Source: Alphaproteobacteria bacterium
GTDB taxonomy: Bacteria > Pseudomonadota > Alphaproteobacteria > DSM-16000 > Inquilinaceae
Reading direction: 5' to 3'
Length of the DNA stretch: 64,000 nucleotides
Assembly (NCBI GenBank): GCA_028281265.1
Contig: JANQKE010000131.1
Coordinates: 1 to 64,000, forward strand
Part shown: positions 1-8,847 of the stretch, piece after piece
Layout of the letters: the number at the start of each line of letters is the position of its first letter
Numbering within the stretch: position 1 is the stretch's first letter
Translations under genes and position numbers: made by a program
Notes under the pieces: generated by a model
Seen by the model: only the letters and a program-made list of their open reading frames with translations
What the model was told of the DNA's origin: nothing
The model's database searches: none

Positions 1-52
1 ATATCTGCCGGCCTCCTTGCCCGGCAAATAGCCTGAATCACAAATCAACCGA

Positions 53-67
53 TTTGGGAATCCCAAA
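53..67. terminator. Short palindrome downstream of etfA
   Basis: TTTGGGA and TCCCAAA are separated by a single A, about 28 bases past the etfA stop (etfA is on the minus strand). A direct repeat of ACCGATT surrounds it. It could end etfBA transcription, but the stem is short and no T-run follows it, so this is a weak call. Confidence 0.25.
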
Positions 68-94
68 ACCGATTCAAACAAACTTCATCCCGAT

Positions 95-1036
95 CTAGAC
101 CGCGCTCTTCAGTTCGGACTCGAGCTCGGGCAGGAGCTTGAACAGGTCCCCGACCAGGCCGTAGTCGGCGACCTGGAAGATCGGAGCTTCCTCGTCCTTG
201 TTGATCGCGACGATGACCTTGCTGTCCTTCATTCCCGCCAGGTGCTGAATGGCCCCGGAAATCCCGACGGCGATGTAGAGTTCCGGCGCGACGACCTTAC
301 CCGTCTGGCCCACCTGATAGTCGTTCGGCACGAACCCGGCGTCGACCGCGGCCCGGCTGGCGCCGATCGCCGCCCCGAGCGTATCGGCGATACCGTCGAG
401 CAGGACGAAATTGTCGCCGGACTGCATGCCGCGACCGCCGGAGATCACCACCCGCGCGGAGGTCAGTTCGGGCCGCTCGGACGCCGACAGCTCCTCGCCC
501 ACGAAACGGGCCTTGTCGCTGCCCGCCCCCGGGCCGACCGCTTCGATCGCGGCCGATCTGCCTTCGGGGGCGACGGCATCGAACGCAGTGGCACGGACGG
601 TGACGACCTTCCTGGCGTCGGCGGACTTGACGGTAGCGATGGCATTGCCGGCGTAGATGGGCCGCTTGAAGGTCTCGCCGTCGACGATCGCGATGATGTC
701 GGAGATCTGCTGGACATCGAGCAGGGCCGCCACCCGCGGCATCAGGTTCTTGCCGAACGAGTCGGCGGACGCGAGCAGATAATCGTAGCCAGCCGCAAGA
801 TCGACCACCAGCGGGGTCACCGCCTCGGCCAAGCCATGGTCGAGCCCGGCATCGTCGGCCATCAGGACCTTCTCGACACCGGCGATCCTGGCCGCGGCGT
901 CGGCCGCCGGCCGGCAGCCGGAACCGGCGATCAGGATATGGATGTCGCCGCCCAGTTGCACCGCCGCTGCGACGGTGTTGAGGGTGGCGGGTCTGAGGGT
1001 GGCGTTGTCGTGTTCGGCAACGATCAGCGTAGCCAT
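95..1036 (-). CDS. etfA: Electron transfer flavoprotein alpha subunit
   Basis: The product is the alpha subunit of the cytoplasmic ETF heterodimer. ETF takes electrons from acyl-CoA dehydrogenases and passes them to ETF:quinone oxidoreductase. The 313-residue protein has the family's usual length. The N-terminal half is the ETF alpha/beta fold beginning MATLIVAEHDN. The C-terminal half carries the FAD-binding region, with the conserved stretch GISGAIQHLAGMKDSK followed by AINKDEEAPIFQVADYG. It lies 78 bases downstream of etfB on the same strand, the usual order in alphaproteobacteria, and the two are probably cotranscribed. Identification is secure. Confidence 0.97.
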   Translation of the reverse strand: MATLIVAEHDNATLRPATLNTVAAAVQLGGDIHILIAGSGCRPAADAAARIAGVEKVLMADDAGLDHGLAEAVTPLVVDLAAGYDYLLASADSFGKNLMPRVAALLDVQQISDIIAIVDGETFKRPIYAGNAIATVKSADARKVVTVRATAFDAVAPEGRSAAIEAVGPGAGSDKARFVGEELSASERPELTSARVVISGGRGMQSGDNFVLLDGIADTLGAAIGASRAAVDAGFVPNDYQVGQTGKVVAPELYIAVGISGAIQHLAGMKDSKVIVAINKDEEAPIFQVADYGLVGDLFKLLPELESELKSAV

Positions 1037-1114
1037 GGGGCCATCACTCCGGAAATCGCAACAAGGGGTACGGACAAGCCGGCGGCGTCTACACGACCGC
1101 GGGCACGGACGCCG

Positions 1115-1864
1115 TCAGATCACCCGGGCTTCGTTCTTCAACTTGTCGACCAGGGCCGCGACATCCGGCACCTTGATGCCGCCGGCGCGTTTGGGCGGTT
1201 CCTCGACCTTGAGGGTGGTCAGTCGTCGTTCCACCGCCACGCCCAGCTCTTCCGGTGTCCTGGTGTCCAGCGGCTTCTTCTTGGCTTTCATGATGTTGGG
1301 CAGCGAAGCGTATCGCGGCTCGTTCAGCCGCAGATCCGTGGTCACGATCGCCGGCAGGGTGAGTTGAACGGTCTGCAGGCCGCCATCGACTTCCCGGGTC
1401 ACGTCGACGGTGCCGTCGCCCGGCACGACCTTGGAGGCGAAGGTCCCCTGCGGCCATCCCAACAGGGCCGCCAGCATCTGGCCGGTCTGGTTGCTGTCGT
1501 CATCGATCGCCTGCTTGCCCAGGATGACGAGATCCGGGCTCTCCGCTTCAATGACGGCCTTGAGCAGCTTGGCGACCGACAGCGGCTGCAGTTCTTCGTC
1601 CGACTTCACCAGGATCGCCCGGTCGGCCCCCATGGCCAGCGCCGTGCGCAAGGTCTCCTGGCATTGCTGCACCCCGAGCGAGACCGCGACCACCTCGGTC
1701 GCCGTCCCGGCTTCCCGGAGCCGGATCGCCTCCTCCACCGCGATCTCGTCGAACGGGTTCATCGACATCTTGACATTGGCGAGTTCGACGCCGGTCTGGT
1801 CAGCCTTGACCCGGACCTTCACGTTGTAGTCGACGACCCGCTTGACGGCGACCAGGACCTTCAT
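1115..1864 (-). CDS. etfB: Electron transfer flavoprotein beta subunit
   Basis: The product is the beta subunit of ETF, which binds AMP and forms the docking side for acyl-CoA dehydrogenases. The 249-residue protein begins [20 protein letters not shown], the classic ETF-beta start, and contains the family segment [19 protein letters not shown] frame-matched Met lies 7 codons upstream, but a good Shine-Dalgarno (GGGGAGG) sits inside that extension about 9 bases before the chosen ATG, so I use the downstream start. It is first in the etfBA unit. A 24-bp perfect palindrome lies about 105 bases upstream and is probably its operator. Confidence 0.97.
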   Translation of the reverse strand: MKVLVAVKRVVDYNVKVRVKADQTGVELANVKMSMNPFDEIAVEEAIRLREAGTATEVVAVSLGVQQCQETLRTALAMGADRAILVKSDEELQPLSVAKLLKAVIEAESPDLVILGKQAIDDDSNQTGQMLAALLGWPQGTFASKVVPGDGTVDVTREVDGGLQTVQLTLPAIVTTDLRLNEPRYASLPNIMKAKKKPLDTRTPEELGVAVERRLTTLKVEEPPKRAGGIKVPDVAALVDKLKNEARVI

Positions 1865-2274
1865 GGTGGCGATCCTCCCCCACACGCAACGGACAACAAA
1901 GGAGTGCCCCCCCGGCGCCGGTCAGGACCCTGCCGAACCGGCCGGACGAACGACACCCCGGAGGGTTAATTGACGTTTACGTAAACGTCAATCTACCTGC
2001 TTGCGCCACACGCTGCGGCGGCGCGGCGATACCGGGCCATAAAGCACCCGCACCCAAAGCGGAGCAAGGCCGCCGGACGCCCCGCCGCATTGCACGGTGC
2101 GGCCGTCCCGATCGCCCCCGTCGGCGGTGCCGGGCCCGGATGGCGAGGCGGGTCCGGCAGTTGCCTGTCGGGCCATGAGCATTGCCGATCACGGTGGGCG
2201 CGGCCGGGGATCCCTGCGGCCCGGTGCCACGGCACCTTGCGGTCCGAGCACGGGCACGCGGTGCCGGACGCTTT
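1865..2274. other. Intergenic region upstream of etfBA
   Basis: This is a 410-base gap between the etfB start and the 3' end of the PadR-like gene, both on the minus strand. It holds the palindrome at 1969-1992. The remaining ~280 bases are GC-rich and contain no reading frame with coding character. I see no RNA gene in it. Confidence 0.6.
1969..1992. promoter_or_regulatory. 24-bp perfect palindrome, LiuR-type operator upstream of etfB
   Basis: The site is ATTGACGTTTAC followed directly by its exact reverse complement. Its core TTGACGTTTACGT resembles the motif assigned by comparative genomics to LiuR, the MerR-family regulator of branched-chain amino-acid and acyl-CoA catabolism, which often controls etfBA. 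It lies about 105 bases upstream of the etfB ATG. The palindrome is seen directly. The assignment to LiuR is inference, since no liuR gene is in the window. Confidence 0.7.
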
Positions 2275-2826
2275 TCAGCCTTCGCCCCACTCCCGAGCCT
2301 TGCGGCGGAGCCACTCGACCCGGGCCGCCTGCTGCTGCTGGTAGAGGTCGAGCCATTCGGGCAACAGACCCGGCGCGGCGCGCTGGCCCTGGAACAAGGT
2401 CTTCAGCCGGGAGCCTTCACCCTCGAACTGTTCGATCAGCCGTTCCAGAAGCGCGCGGCGATCCGCCGGCGGCAGCAGATGGACGAACCGGAGCCGCAGC
2501 AGCATCAGCAGCCGGTTGAGGTCGGCCGTCGCCCCCCGGGCGGTCGACAGGATGAGCGAGCGCAACTCGTCGCGCCCCGCCTGGGTGATCGCCAACACGG
2601 CATTGTCGGCCATCGCCTCCCCCTCGACGGCCTCGACCAGCCCGTCGAACCGCAGCAACTCCAGCGAGGAGCTGGTCATCTGCGGGGTCGGGCCCAAGGC
2701 CTGGGCGGTAAAGCTGCGCACCTGGGCAGACAGGTCGGCATAGGCCTGGGCACCGTCCATCCACAGGGTCCCCAGGGCGCAGAGACGCAAAGCCTGATTG
2801 GGCAGAAAAGCGGGCCGAGACGGCAT
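2275..2826 (-). CDS. PadR-like winged-helix regulator
   Basis: This 183-residue protein has an N-terminal winged-helix-like region (about residues 8-75: LRLCALGTLWMDGAQAYADL, then LELLRFDGLVEA and LAITQAGRDEL). A C-terminal helical region follows (LLMLLRLRFVHLL, then LLERLIEQFEGE and a basic tail). This is the layout of PadR-type repressors: a DNA-binding wing plus a helical dimerisation segment. The frame stays open further upstream, but that part overlaps hemA and is not protein-like, so I start at MPSRPAFLPN. It lies 74 bases downstream of hemA and may be cotranscribed with it. The ligand and targets are unknown. Confidence 0.75.
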   Translation of the reverse strand: MPSRPAFLPNQALRLCALGTLWMDGAQAYADLSAQVRSFTAQALGPTPQMTSSSLELLRFDGLVEAVEGEAMADNAVLAITQAGRDELRSLILSTARGATADLNRLLMLLRLRFVHLLPPADRRALLERLIEQFEGEGSRLKTLFQGQRAAPGLLPEWLDLYQQQQAARVEWLRRKAREWGEG

Positions 2827-2900
2827 GGCGTGGCGGGATCCGGTCGTCGGGGCGGCAAGGCGGGCGGGCCGAGCCGCCCCCGCCCCTTGCCTATACCAGA

Positions 2901-4136
2901 TCAGACCGCCGATGGATCGGCCGATATCGCAAGCTCGGCAAACACCGACCGCAACGCCGCGACCAGGCGGTCCATCGCGACGTCGTCGTGCAGGGGCGTG
3001 GGCGTGATGCGCAGCCGCTCCGTCCCCCGCGGCACGGTCGGGTAGTTGATCGGCTGCACATAGATATTGTGCTCGGCGAGCAGCTTGTCGGAAGCCTGCT
3101 TGCACAGGCGCGGCTCGCCCACCAGCACCGGCACGATATGGCTTTCCGACGGCATCACCGGCACCCCGGCCTCGGTGAGCCGACGCTTGAGCGTCGCCGC
3201 CCGCTCCTGGTGGCGGTCGCGCTCGGCTTGCGAGGCTTTGAGATGCTCGACGCTGGCCAGCGCCCCGGCGCATACCGCCGGCGGCAACGCTGTGGTGAAG
3301 ATGAAGCTGGCGGCAAAGCTGCGCACCGTGTCGATCAGCGCCTCCGAGCCGGTGATGTAGCCACCCATGACGCCGAAGGCCTTGCCCAGGGTGCCCTCGA
3401 TCACCGTCAACCGGTGCATCACCCCGTCCCGTTCGGCGACACCGGCGCCGCGCGGACCGTACATGCCGACGGCATGGACTTCGTCCAGATAGGTCATGGC
3501 GTTGTAGCGGTCGGCGAGATCGCAGATCGCCCCGATCGGCGCGATATCGCCATCCATCGAGTAGACGGACTCGAAGGCGATCAGCTTGGGCCGGTCGAAG
3601 GGCTGCTCGGCCAGAAGCTGTTCGAGATGATCGAGATCGTTGTGCCGGAACACCCGCTTCTCCGCCCCGGAATGCCGGATGCCGGCGATCATCGAGGCGT
3701 GGTTCAAGGCATCGGAGAACACGATGCAGTCCGGCACCACCTTGGCGAGGGTCGACAGCGACGCTTCGTTGGAAATGAAGCCGGAGGTGAAGAGCAGAGC
3801 GGCCTCCTTGCCGTGCAGATCGGCCAGCGAGGCTTCCAGAGCGCTATGATAGATGTTGGTGCCGGAGATGTTACGGGTGCCACCGGCACCGGCACCGCAT
3901 CGGTCGATCGCCTCCTTCATCGCGGCCAGGACAGCCGGATGCTGGCCCATGCCGAGATAGTCGTTCGAGCACCATACCGTCACCGGCGGCGGGCCGTTGT
4001 CGCCCGCCAGGCCGTGATGGTGGGCGTCAGGGAACGCGCCCTGACGACGCTCGAGTTCCGCGAAGACGCGGTAGCGGCCTTCGACCTTCAGGCCCCGGAT
4101 GGCGTCCCGGAAACACCGTTCGTAATCCGTCGCCAT
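2901..4136 (-). CDS. hemA: 5-aminolevulinate synthase
   Basis: The enzyme condenses glycine and succinyl-CoA to 5-aminolevulinate, the first step of tetrapyrrole synthesis by the alphaproteobacterial (Shemin) route. It is PLP-dependent. Visible family features include [13 protein letters not shown] near the N-terminus, [48 protein letters not shown] and the PLP-lysine motif [15 protein letters not shown]. Near the end, [20 protein letters not shown] is also diagnostic. I start at [13 protein letters not shown] (411 residues), which matches the usual length. An in-frame Met 16 codons upstream (4184) has a somewhat better-spaced GAGAG and cannot be excluded. A Fnr-type box lies upstream. Confidence 0.96.
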   Translation of the reverse strand: MATDYERCFRDAIRGLKVEGRYRVFAELERRQGAFPDAHHHGLAGDNGPPPVTVWCSNDYLGMGQHPAVLAAMKEAIDRCGAGAGGTRNISGTNIYHSALEASLADLHGKEAALLFTSGFISNEASLSTLAKVVPDCIVFSDALNHASMIAGIRHSGAEKRVFRHNDLDHLEQLLAEQPFDRPKLIAFESVYSMDGDIAPIGAICDLADRYNAMTYLDEVHAVGMYGPRGAGVAERDGVMHRLTVIEGTLGKAFGVMGGYITGSEALIDTVRSFAASFIFTTALPPAVCAGALASVEHLKASQAERDRHQERAATLKRRLTEAGVPVMPSESHIVPVLVGEPRLCKQASDKLLAEHNIYVQPINYPTVPRGTERLRITPTPLHDDVAMDRLVAALRSVFAELAISADPSAV

Positions 4137-4184
4137 GGCCTCCGCACGGGGGCCGGGGCGCGACTTCTGACCGTCGAAAGGCAT

Positions 4185-4577
4185 GGGCAGGATCTCTCAG
4201 AGCAGCGGGAACCGTCGTTGGCGAGAGCACGCTCGGAAACCCGATAAACACGGACGCGCCCGTCGAGACCGGACCGCAGATCGCAAGGCCCGGCACGATC
4301 AACCGTAAGAGCCCTCGTTGGGGCGACATTGATCAGCGTCAACGAGGTGGCGCAACCCGAACGCAATCGCAAGCCCGGACCGGCACATCGCACCGATCGG
4401 TCGCATTGCAGGGCCATAGACGCCAAACCGTCCAGATTTCCTTAACCACGACCACGACCGTTGACAGCCGGCCGGGGGTCCGCCTTGGTACCCGCAGCAT
4501 CGCCGGATTGCCGCCATAACACGGTAGGAACCGTCCCGGCCCGACGACGCCTCATCAGAATAGGGAGAACCATCATC
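4185..4577. other. Divergent promoter region between hemA and an ABC substrate-binding protein gene
   Basis: These 393 bases separate two divergent genes and contain no convincing reading frame. They hold a Fnr-like box (4329-4342). On the plus strand there is a perfect TTGACA (4461-4466) about 115 bases before the ABC receptor start, but no recognisable -10 hexamer follows at 17-18 bases, so a promoter there is only possible. Confidence 0.5.
4329..4342. promoter_or_regulatory. Fnr/FixK-type box upstream of hemA
   Basis: TTGATCAGCGTCAA matches the CRP/FNR-family consensus TTGAT-N4-RTCAA. Oxygen-responsive Fnr-type control of hemA is well established in Rhodobacter relatives. The site lies 145-190 bases upstream of hemA, depending on the start used. 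It could also act on the divergent ABC gene at 4578. Confidence 0.55.
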
Positions 4578-6167
4578 ATGCCGAAGACGACAGCGATCCT
4601 GGCCGGGGCCGCCGTGATCGCGCTGGCGGCCGGCGCCAGCTCCGCCGAGACCTTGCGTTTCGCCTTCCAGGCCGACGTCAACAGCCTGGATCCGCATTCG
4701 CTGAACGAAACCTTCACCCTGGGCTTTCAGGGCAACATCTACGAAGGGCTGATCGATCGGGACCAGACGCTCACCATCCAGCCCGGCCTGGCCGAAAGCT
4801 GGGAGATCCTGGAGCCGACCCGCTGGCGGTTCCACCTCCGCCAGGGCGTGACGTTCCACAACGGCAACCCGTTCAACGCCGACGACGTTCTCTTCAGCTA
4901 CGAGCGCGCGATCTCGGAAGCCTCGGACATGGTGACGAAGGTCGCCGGGATCGAGGAGGTCGTCCGGGTCGACGACTACACGGTCGACTTCGTCACCACG
5001 GCCCCGACCCTGATCCTGCCGGCGGAGTGGGACACCTGGTACATCATGGACCGGGAATGGTCGGAGGCGAACGACGCCGTCGCCGTCACCAACATCGCCG
5101 ATATCAACTCGACGAATTTCGCCAATCTCAACGCCAACGGCACCGGCCCGTTCATGGTGACCGAGCGCGTGCCCGACGTGCGCACGGTCGCGGTGCCGAA
5201 CCCGGACTACTGGCGGGACGTGCCGCACAACCTGACCGAGGTGATCTACACGCCCATCGCCTCGGCGCCGACCCGGATCGCGGCCCTTCTGACCGGCGAA
5301 GTCCACCTCGCCTATCCGATTCCGCTGCAGGACATCGATCGGGTCGACGCCAACGAGGGCACCATGGCCCTGACCGGGCCGGAACTGCGGACGATCTTCC
5401 TGGGTTTCGACCAGGCACGGGACGAGTTGCTCTACTCCTCGGTCGAGGGCGCCAACCCGTTCCGCGACATCCGCGTGCGCGCGGCGTTCAACCACGCGAT
5501 CAACCGCGACGCCATCGGCCAGGTGGTGATGCGCGGGGCCTCGACCCCGGCGGCATCGATGGTGGCACCGGGCATCAACGGCTTCCCGGACTTCCTGGAA
5601 CCTTACGCCTACGATCCGGACCGCGCCCGTGAGCTGCTGGCCGAAGCCGGCTATCCGGACGGTTTCGAGGTCAGGCTCAACTGCCCGAACGACCGCTACG
5701 TCAACGACGAAGCGACCTGTCAGGCGGTGGTCGCGATGCTCGGCCAGATCGGCGTTACCGTCACGCTGCAGGCGGATACGCGCTCGGTGTTCTTCGGCAC
5801 CATCCTGGCCCAGGGCGGCTACGATACCAGCTTCTACATGCTCGGTTGGACCCCGAGTTCGTTCGACAGCTACAATCCCCTGTTCAACCTGGTCTCGACC
5901 CGCGACCCGGAAACCGGCCGCGGCACCTTCAACGTGGGCGGCTATTCGAACGAGCGGATCGACGTGCTGACCGCACAGATCCTCGCAGAGACCGACGAGA
6001 CCACCCGCAACGCCCTGATCGCGGAAGCCTGGCAGATCCTGTACGACGACTACGGCTATCTGCCGCTGCACCAGCAGGGCCTGGCCTGGGGCGTCAGCGA
6101 AGATGCGAGCCTCGTCCAGCGCGCCGACAACGTCTTCGACTGGACCCTCGTCCGGATCGGCGGCTGA
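4578..6167 (+). CDS. ABC transporter substrate-binding protein, family 5 (first of two)
   Basis: This is a periplasmic receptor of the peptide/nickel/opine (SBP_bac_5) type. The 529-residue precursor begins MPKTTAILAGAAVIALAAGA, a clear Sec signal peptide probably cleaved before ETLRFAFQ. The mature part shows the family start DVNSLDPHSLNE and the segment RQGVTFHNGNPFNADDVLFS. I use this ATG because GGGAGA lies 11 bases before it and the signal peptide starts there; the frame is open further upstream without coding character. It is clearly related to the second receptor (7097-8683); both contain PNDRYVNDEA and GQIG near the same place. Tandem hairpins follow the gene, suggesting it can be a separate transcript. 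Confidence 0.92.
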   Translation: MPKTTAILAGAAVIALAAGASSAETLRFAFQADVNSLDPHSLNETFTLGFQGNIYEGLIDRDQTLTIQPGLAESWEILEPTRWRFHLRQGVTFHNGNPFNADDVLFSYERAISEASDMVTKVAGIEEVVRVDDYTVDFVTTAPTLILPAEWDTWYIMDREWSEANDAVAVTNIADINSTNFANLNANGTGPFMVTERVPDVRTVAVPNPDYWRDVPHNLTEVIYTPIASAPTRIAALLTGEVHLAYPIPLQDIDRVDANEGTMALTGPELRTIFLGFDQARDELLYSSVEGANPFRDIRVRAAFNHAINRDAIGQVVMRGASTPAASMVAPGINGFPDFLEPYAYDPDRARELLAEAGYPDGFEVRLNCPNDRYVNDEATCQAVVAMLGQIGVTVTLQADTRSVFFGTILAQGGYDTSFYMLGWTPSSFDSYNPLFNLVSTRDPETGRGTFNVGGYSNERIDVLTAQILAETDETTRNALIAEAWQILYDDYGYLPLHQQGLAWGVSEDASLVQRADNVFDWTLVRIGG

Positions 6168-6182
6168 GCACCGCCTCGAGGA

Positions 6183-6232
6183 GCGGGACCGGTTCGGAAC
6201 ACCGGTCCCGCACCACGGCGCCGGAGCGCCGT
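6183..6232 (+). terminator. Tandem hairpins after the first receptor gene
   Basis: A 10-bp perfect stem (GCGGGACCGG at 6183-6192 with CCGGTCCCGC at 6202-6211) is followed by a 7-bp stem (ACGGCGC, tetraloop CGGA, GCGCCGT, 6215-6232). They begin 15 bases after the stop codon. There is no T-run, so they may stabilise the upstream mRNA rather than end it. Confidence 0.5.
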
Positions 6233-6401
6233 CAGATCGCCATACTCGCCGAAGACGGCACGATCGCTCGCCGACCGTCGTTGTCGGAGAATGCCCCTGT
6301 GGTACGGCCTGATGAAGGAGAATACACCGTGGCATCTCACCGAACACCCGCGAGGCAAGCCGTGGCGTGACGCGGCCTAAGCCGGTCGCCTTCGGTGAGC
6401 C

Positions 6402-6800
6402 ATGCGGCTCTTCATTGACGAGTGCCTGATTGGCGAGTGCCTGTCGTCCGCTCTTGCACAAGAGTTCAACCGATCCGGGGTACAGTCGCAGCACATCCTC
6501 GTGACCATGGCGGTCCCGGGGGAACCCGACCACGCCGTGCTGAACGGCTGCATTCGCGAAGCCTCCGTCCTCGTCACCGAGAACGCGCAGGACTTTCGTG
6601 CCCGTGCCCTGGCAGGCGCCATCGACCTTCATCCCGGCTTGATCCTCTTGCCACCGGCGGGGCGGTGGCAATCGGCTTCCCTCCTCCAGGCCGTCATCAT
6701 TCATCTCGAGCGGCTGGGCGACCCCATGCGCGTCATGGTCGACCATGTTGCAGAGGTCGATCTGTCGGGCCGGGTCCGTCTCCATCCTCTGCCGAGGTGA
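6402..6800 (+). CDS. PIN-like DUF5615-type protein without an obvious antitoxin
   Basis: This 132-residue protein begins MRLFIDECLIGECLSSAL. Further along are ILVTMAVPGEPDHAVLNGCI and ASVLVTENAQDFRARAL. That is the spacing of the acidic residues in the DUF5615 PIN-like fold: an early IDE/IDN, a central PD, then LVTxxxDF. Such proteins are small putative nucleases, usually encoded beside a DUF433 antitoxin. I find no DUF433-like frame here; upstream are only the hairpins and a 29-codon frame (6291-6380) that I do not recognise. Its position between two duplicated transporter receptor genes suggests insertion. Function is inferred from the fold only. Confidence 0.75.
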   Translation: MRLFIDECLIGECLSSALAQEFNRSGVQSQHILVTMAVPGEPDHAVLNGCIREASVLVTENAQDFRARALAGAIDLHPGLILLPPAGRWQSASLLQAVIIHLERLGDPMRVMVDHVAEVDLSGRVRLHPLPR

Positions 6801-7096
6801 GGCCCCGCAGCATCGCGGCTCAAATCGTGGGCAGGTTGCCCATCGCGCGGTCGTGAACGCTTCCGGCTGCCGAAGGGTTGCGCAATTCCGGCCGAGCCAG
6901 CTTGACTGGCGACGGTACCTGCGGCATGGCATCGCGCTTGCTGACCAGATTGTTCGAAAGTCGCAGAACAATCGCACCGTCGGCGGTCCGCGCGGCAGAT
7001 TGCGCGCCGACGAGGTCCGATCGGTCGAGGTGCGGCCGGACCGGACCCGCAAACCAACAACGGCACCTCCTCCGAACAGGGATCGGGAGTTCGACG

Positions 7097-8683
7097 ATGA
7101 AACTGAAGGCTGTGTTGCTCGGGACGGCGATGGCCGTGACGGGCCTGACCATGGCGGCCCCCGCCGACGCCCAGGACGTGATCCGCTGGGCGAGCGCGAG
7201 CGATGCGCTGACCCTGGACCCGCACTCTCAGAACGAGGGGCCGACCAGCCAGATGCTCATTCAGATGTACGACTATCTGATCGAGCGGGACATCGGACTG
7301 GCGAAACGGCCGGCGCTGGCGACGAGCTGGGTCGCCATCGACGAGGACACCTGGGAACTCGAACTGCGCCAGGGCGTGACGTTCCACAACGGCGCCCCGT
7401 TCATGGCCAACGATGCCGTGTTCTCGCTGAACCGCGCGATGACCGAACCGTCGGACTTCCGGAACTACCTCTCTTCGGTCACGAGTGTCGAGGCGGTCGA
7501 CGACTACACCATTCACATCCACACCGATGGCCCCAACCCGATCCTGCCGGACTGGTTGACCGGCATCTTCATCATGGATGAGGAATGGGCGATCGAGAAC
7601 GGCGTCGAAACCGCCCAGGACTTCGCCGAGGGCGAGGAGAACTTCGCCGTCCGCAACGCCAACGGCACCGGGCCGTTCCGGCTGGAAAGCCGCCAGCCCG
7701 ACGTGCAGACCGTCCTGGTCCGCAACGAGACCTACTGGGGCGCCGATGCGTTCCCCAATGAAGTCGATACCATCATCTACACCCCCGTTGCCTCGGCCGC
7801 GACCCGCGTCGCGGCGCTGTTGTCCGGCGAAGTCGACTTCATCTCCGATCCACCGACCCAGGATCTCGGTCGGCTCGACGCCGATCCGGGCATCGACGTG
7901 GTCGACGTCAACCAGATCCGGACCATTTTCTTCGGCATGAACGTCGCGGCGGATGATCTGGAAAACGACACCGTCGACGGCGCCAACCCGTTCCAGGACA
8001 TCCGCGTGCGCGAGGCCCTCTATCGGGCGATCAACATCGATGCGATCCAGCAGGTGGTGATGCGGGGCCTGTCGGTGCCGGCCGGCATGATCACCTCCCC
8101 CGGTGTCAACGGCTACGCCACCGACCTCGACGAGCGGCTGCCGTTCGACCAGGACGGTGCCCGCGCCTTGTTGGCGGAAGCCGGCTATCCCGACGGTTTC
8201 GGGATCACCCTGCACTGCCCGAACGACCGCTACGTCAACGACGAGGCCATCTGCACGGCCGCCGCCGGCATGCTGGGACAGATCGGCATCGACGTGAACC
8301 TGATCAGCCAGCCGCGCTCGATCCACTTCGCCGAGCTGCAGCAGGGGATCCAGGACTTCTACATGCTCGGCTGGGGCGTGCCGACCTACGACAGCGAGTA
8401 TGTGTTCAACTTCCTGTACCACACCCCGGACGGCAACCGCGGCTCGTGGAACTTCACCGGCTTCTCGAACCCCGATGTGGACGCCAACATCGTCGCCATG
8501 GGCTCGGAGGTGGACCTTGCGGCTCGAGATGCGATCATCCGGGCAACCTGGGAGATGGTGATCCCGGAATACGCCTATATCCCGCTGCACCACCAGATCA
8601 TCTCCTGGGCGATGCGGGACGGCTTCGTCATCCCGATCCGGGCGAACGACCAGGTGCTGTTCAAGTACGCCACGTTCGAGTGA
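7097..8683 (+). CDS. ABC transporter substrate-binding protein, family 5 (second of two)
   Basis: This 528-residue periplasmic receptor is of the dipeptide/oligopeptide/nickel type. The signal peptide is MKLKAVLLGTAMAVTGLTMA, with cleavage probably after PADAQ, and GGGAG lies 8 bases before the ATG. Family landmarks are DALTLDPHSQNE and LRQGVTFHNGAPFMANDAVF. It shares conserved blocks with the first receptor throughout (HCPNDRYVNDEA, GQIGIDV, SGEVDFISDPP), so the pair arose by duplication, but the two differ enough that they may bind different ligands. It lies 164 bases before the permease genes, and the gap contains strong stem-loops. Confidence 0.92.
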   Translation: MKLKAVLLGTAMAVTGLTMAAPADAQDVIRWASASDALTLDPHSQNEGPTSQMLIQMYDYLIERDIGLAKRPALATSWVAIDEDTWELELRQGVTFHNGAPFMANDAVFSLNRAMTEPSDFRNYLSSVTSVEAVDDYTIHIHTDGPNPILPDWLTGIFIMDEEWAIENGVETAQDFAEGEENFAVRNANGTGPFRLESRQPDVQTVLVRNETYWGADAFPNEVDTIIYTPVASAATRVAALLSGEVDFISDPPTQDLGRLDADPGIDVVDVNQIRTIFFGMNVAADDLENDTVDGANPFQDIRVREALYRAINIDAIQQVVMRGLSVPAGMITSPGVNGYATDLDERLPFDQDGARALLAEAGYPDGFGITLHCPNDRYVNDEAICTAAAGMLGQIGIDVNLISQPRSIHFAELQQGIQDFYMLGWGVPTYDSEYVFNFLYHTPDGNRGSWNFTGFSNPDVDANIVAMGSEVDLAARDAIIRATWEMVIPEYAYIPLHHQIISWAMRDGFVIPIRANDQVLFKYATFE

Positions 8684-8691
8684 GGCTTTGC

Positions 8692-8771
8692 GGGCGCGTC
8701 CGGGCTTCCCCCGGGCGCGCCCGGCCCCAGTTTTTTCGGGCGGCTCCCGCACCCGCTGTCGGAGCCGCCCG
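8692..8771 (+). terminator. Two stem-loops between receptor and permease genes
   Basis: Stem 1 pairs GGGCGCGTCCGGG (8692-8704) with CCCGGGCGCGCCC (8710-8722) over a CTTCC loop, with one U-G pair in RNA. It is followed 8 bases later by six T (8731-8736). Stem 2 pairs CGGGCGGCTCC (8737-8747) with GGAGCCGCCCG (8761-8771). Such structures commonly cause partial termination or protect the receptor mRNA, so that the receptor outnumbers the membrane components. Confidence 0.55.
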
Positions 8772-8847
8772 GTGCTTTCGGGGATCGGGCACAAGCACCC
8801 CGTCCCCGACCCTTTCACCGTTCTGACCGGATCAACGGAACCGATCG

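Noticed and set aside
242-1969. 575-codon plus-strand frame across etfA/etfB
   Set aside because: It is the antisense shadow of two certain genes. The product is rich in Arg, Gly, Asp and His with no domain, as expected in high-GC DNA.
6291-6380. 29-codon frame just before the PIN-like gene, considered as an antitoxin
   Set aside because: It is too short, matches no DUF433-like pattern, and its ribosome site abuts the ATG. Kept only as a remote possibility.
4299-8818. Long minus-strand frames (917 and 705 codons) under the two receptor genes
   Set aside because: Antisense shadows. The receptors have signal peptides, ribosome sites and family motifs; these frames have none.
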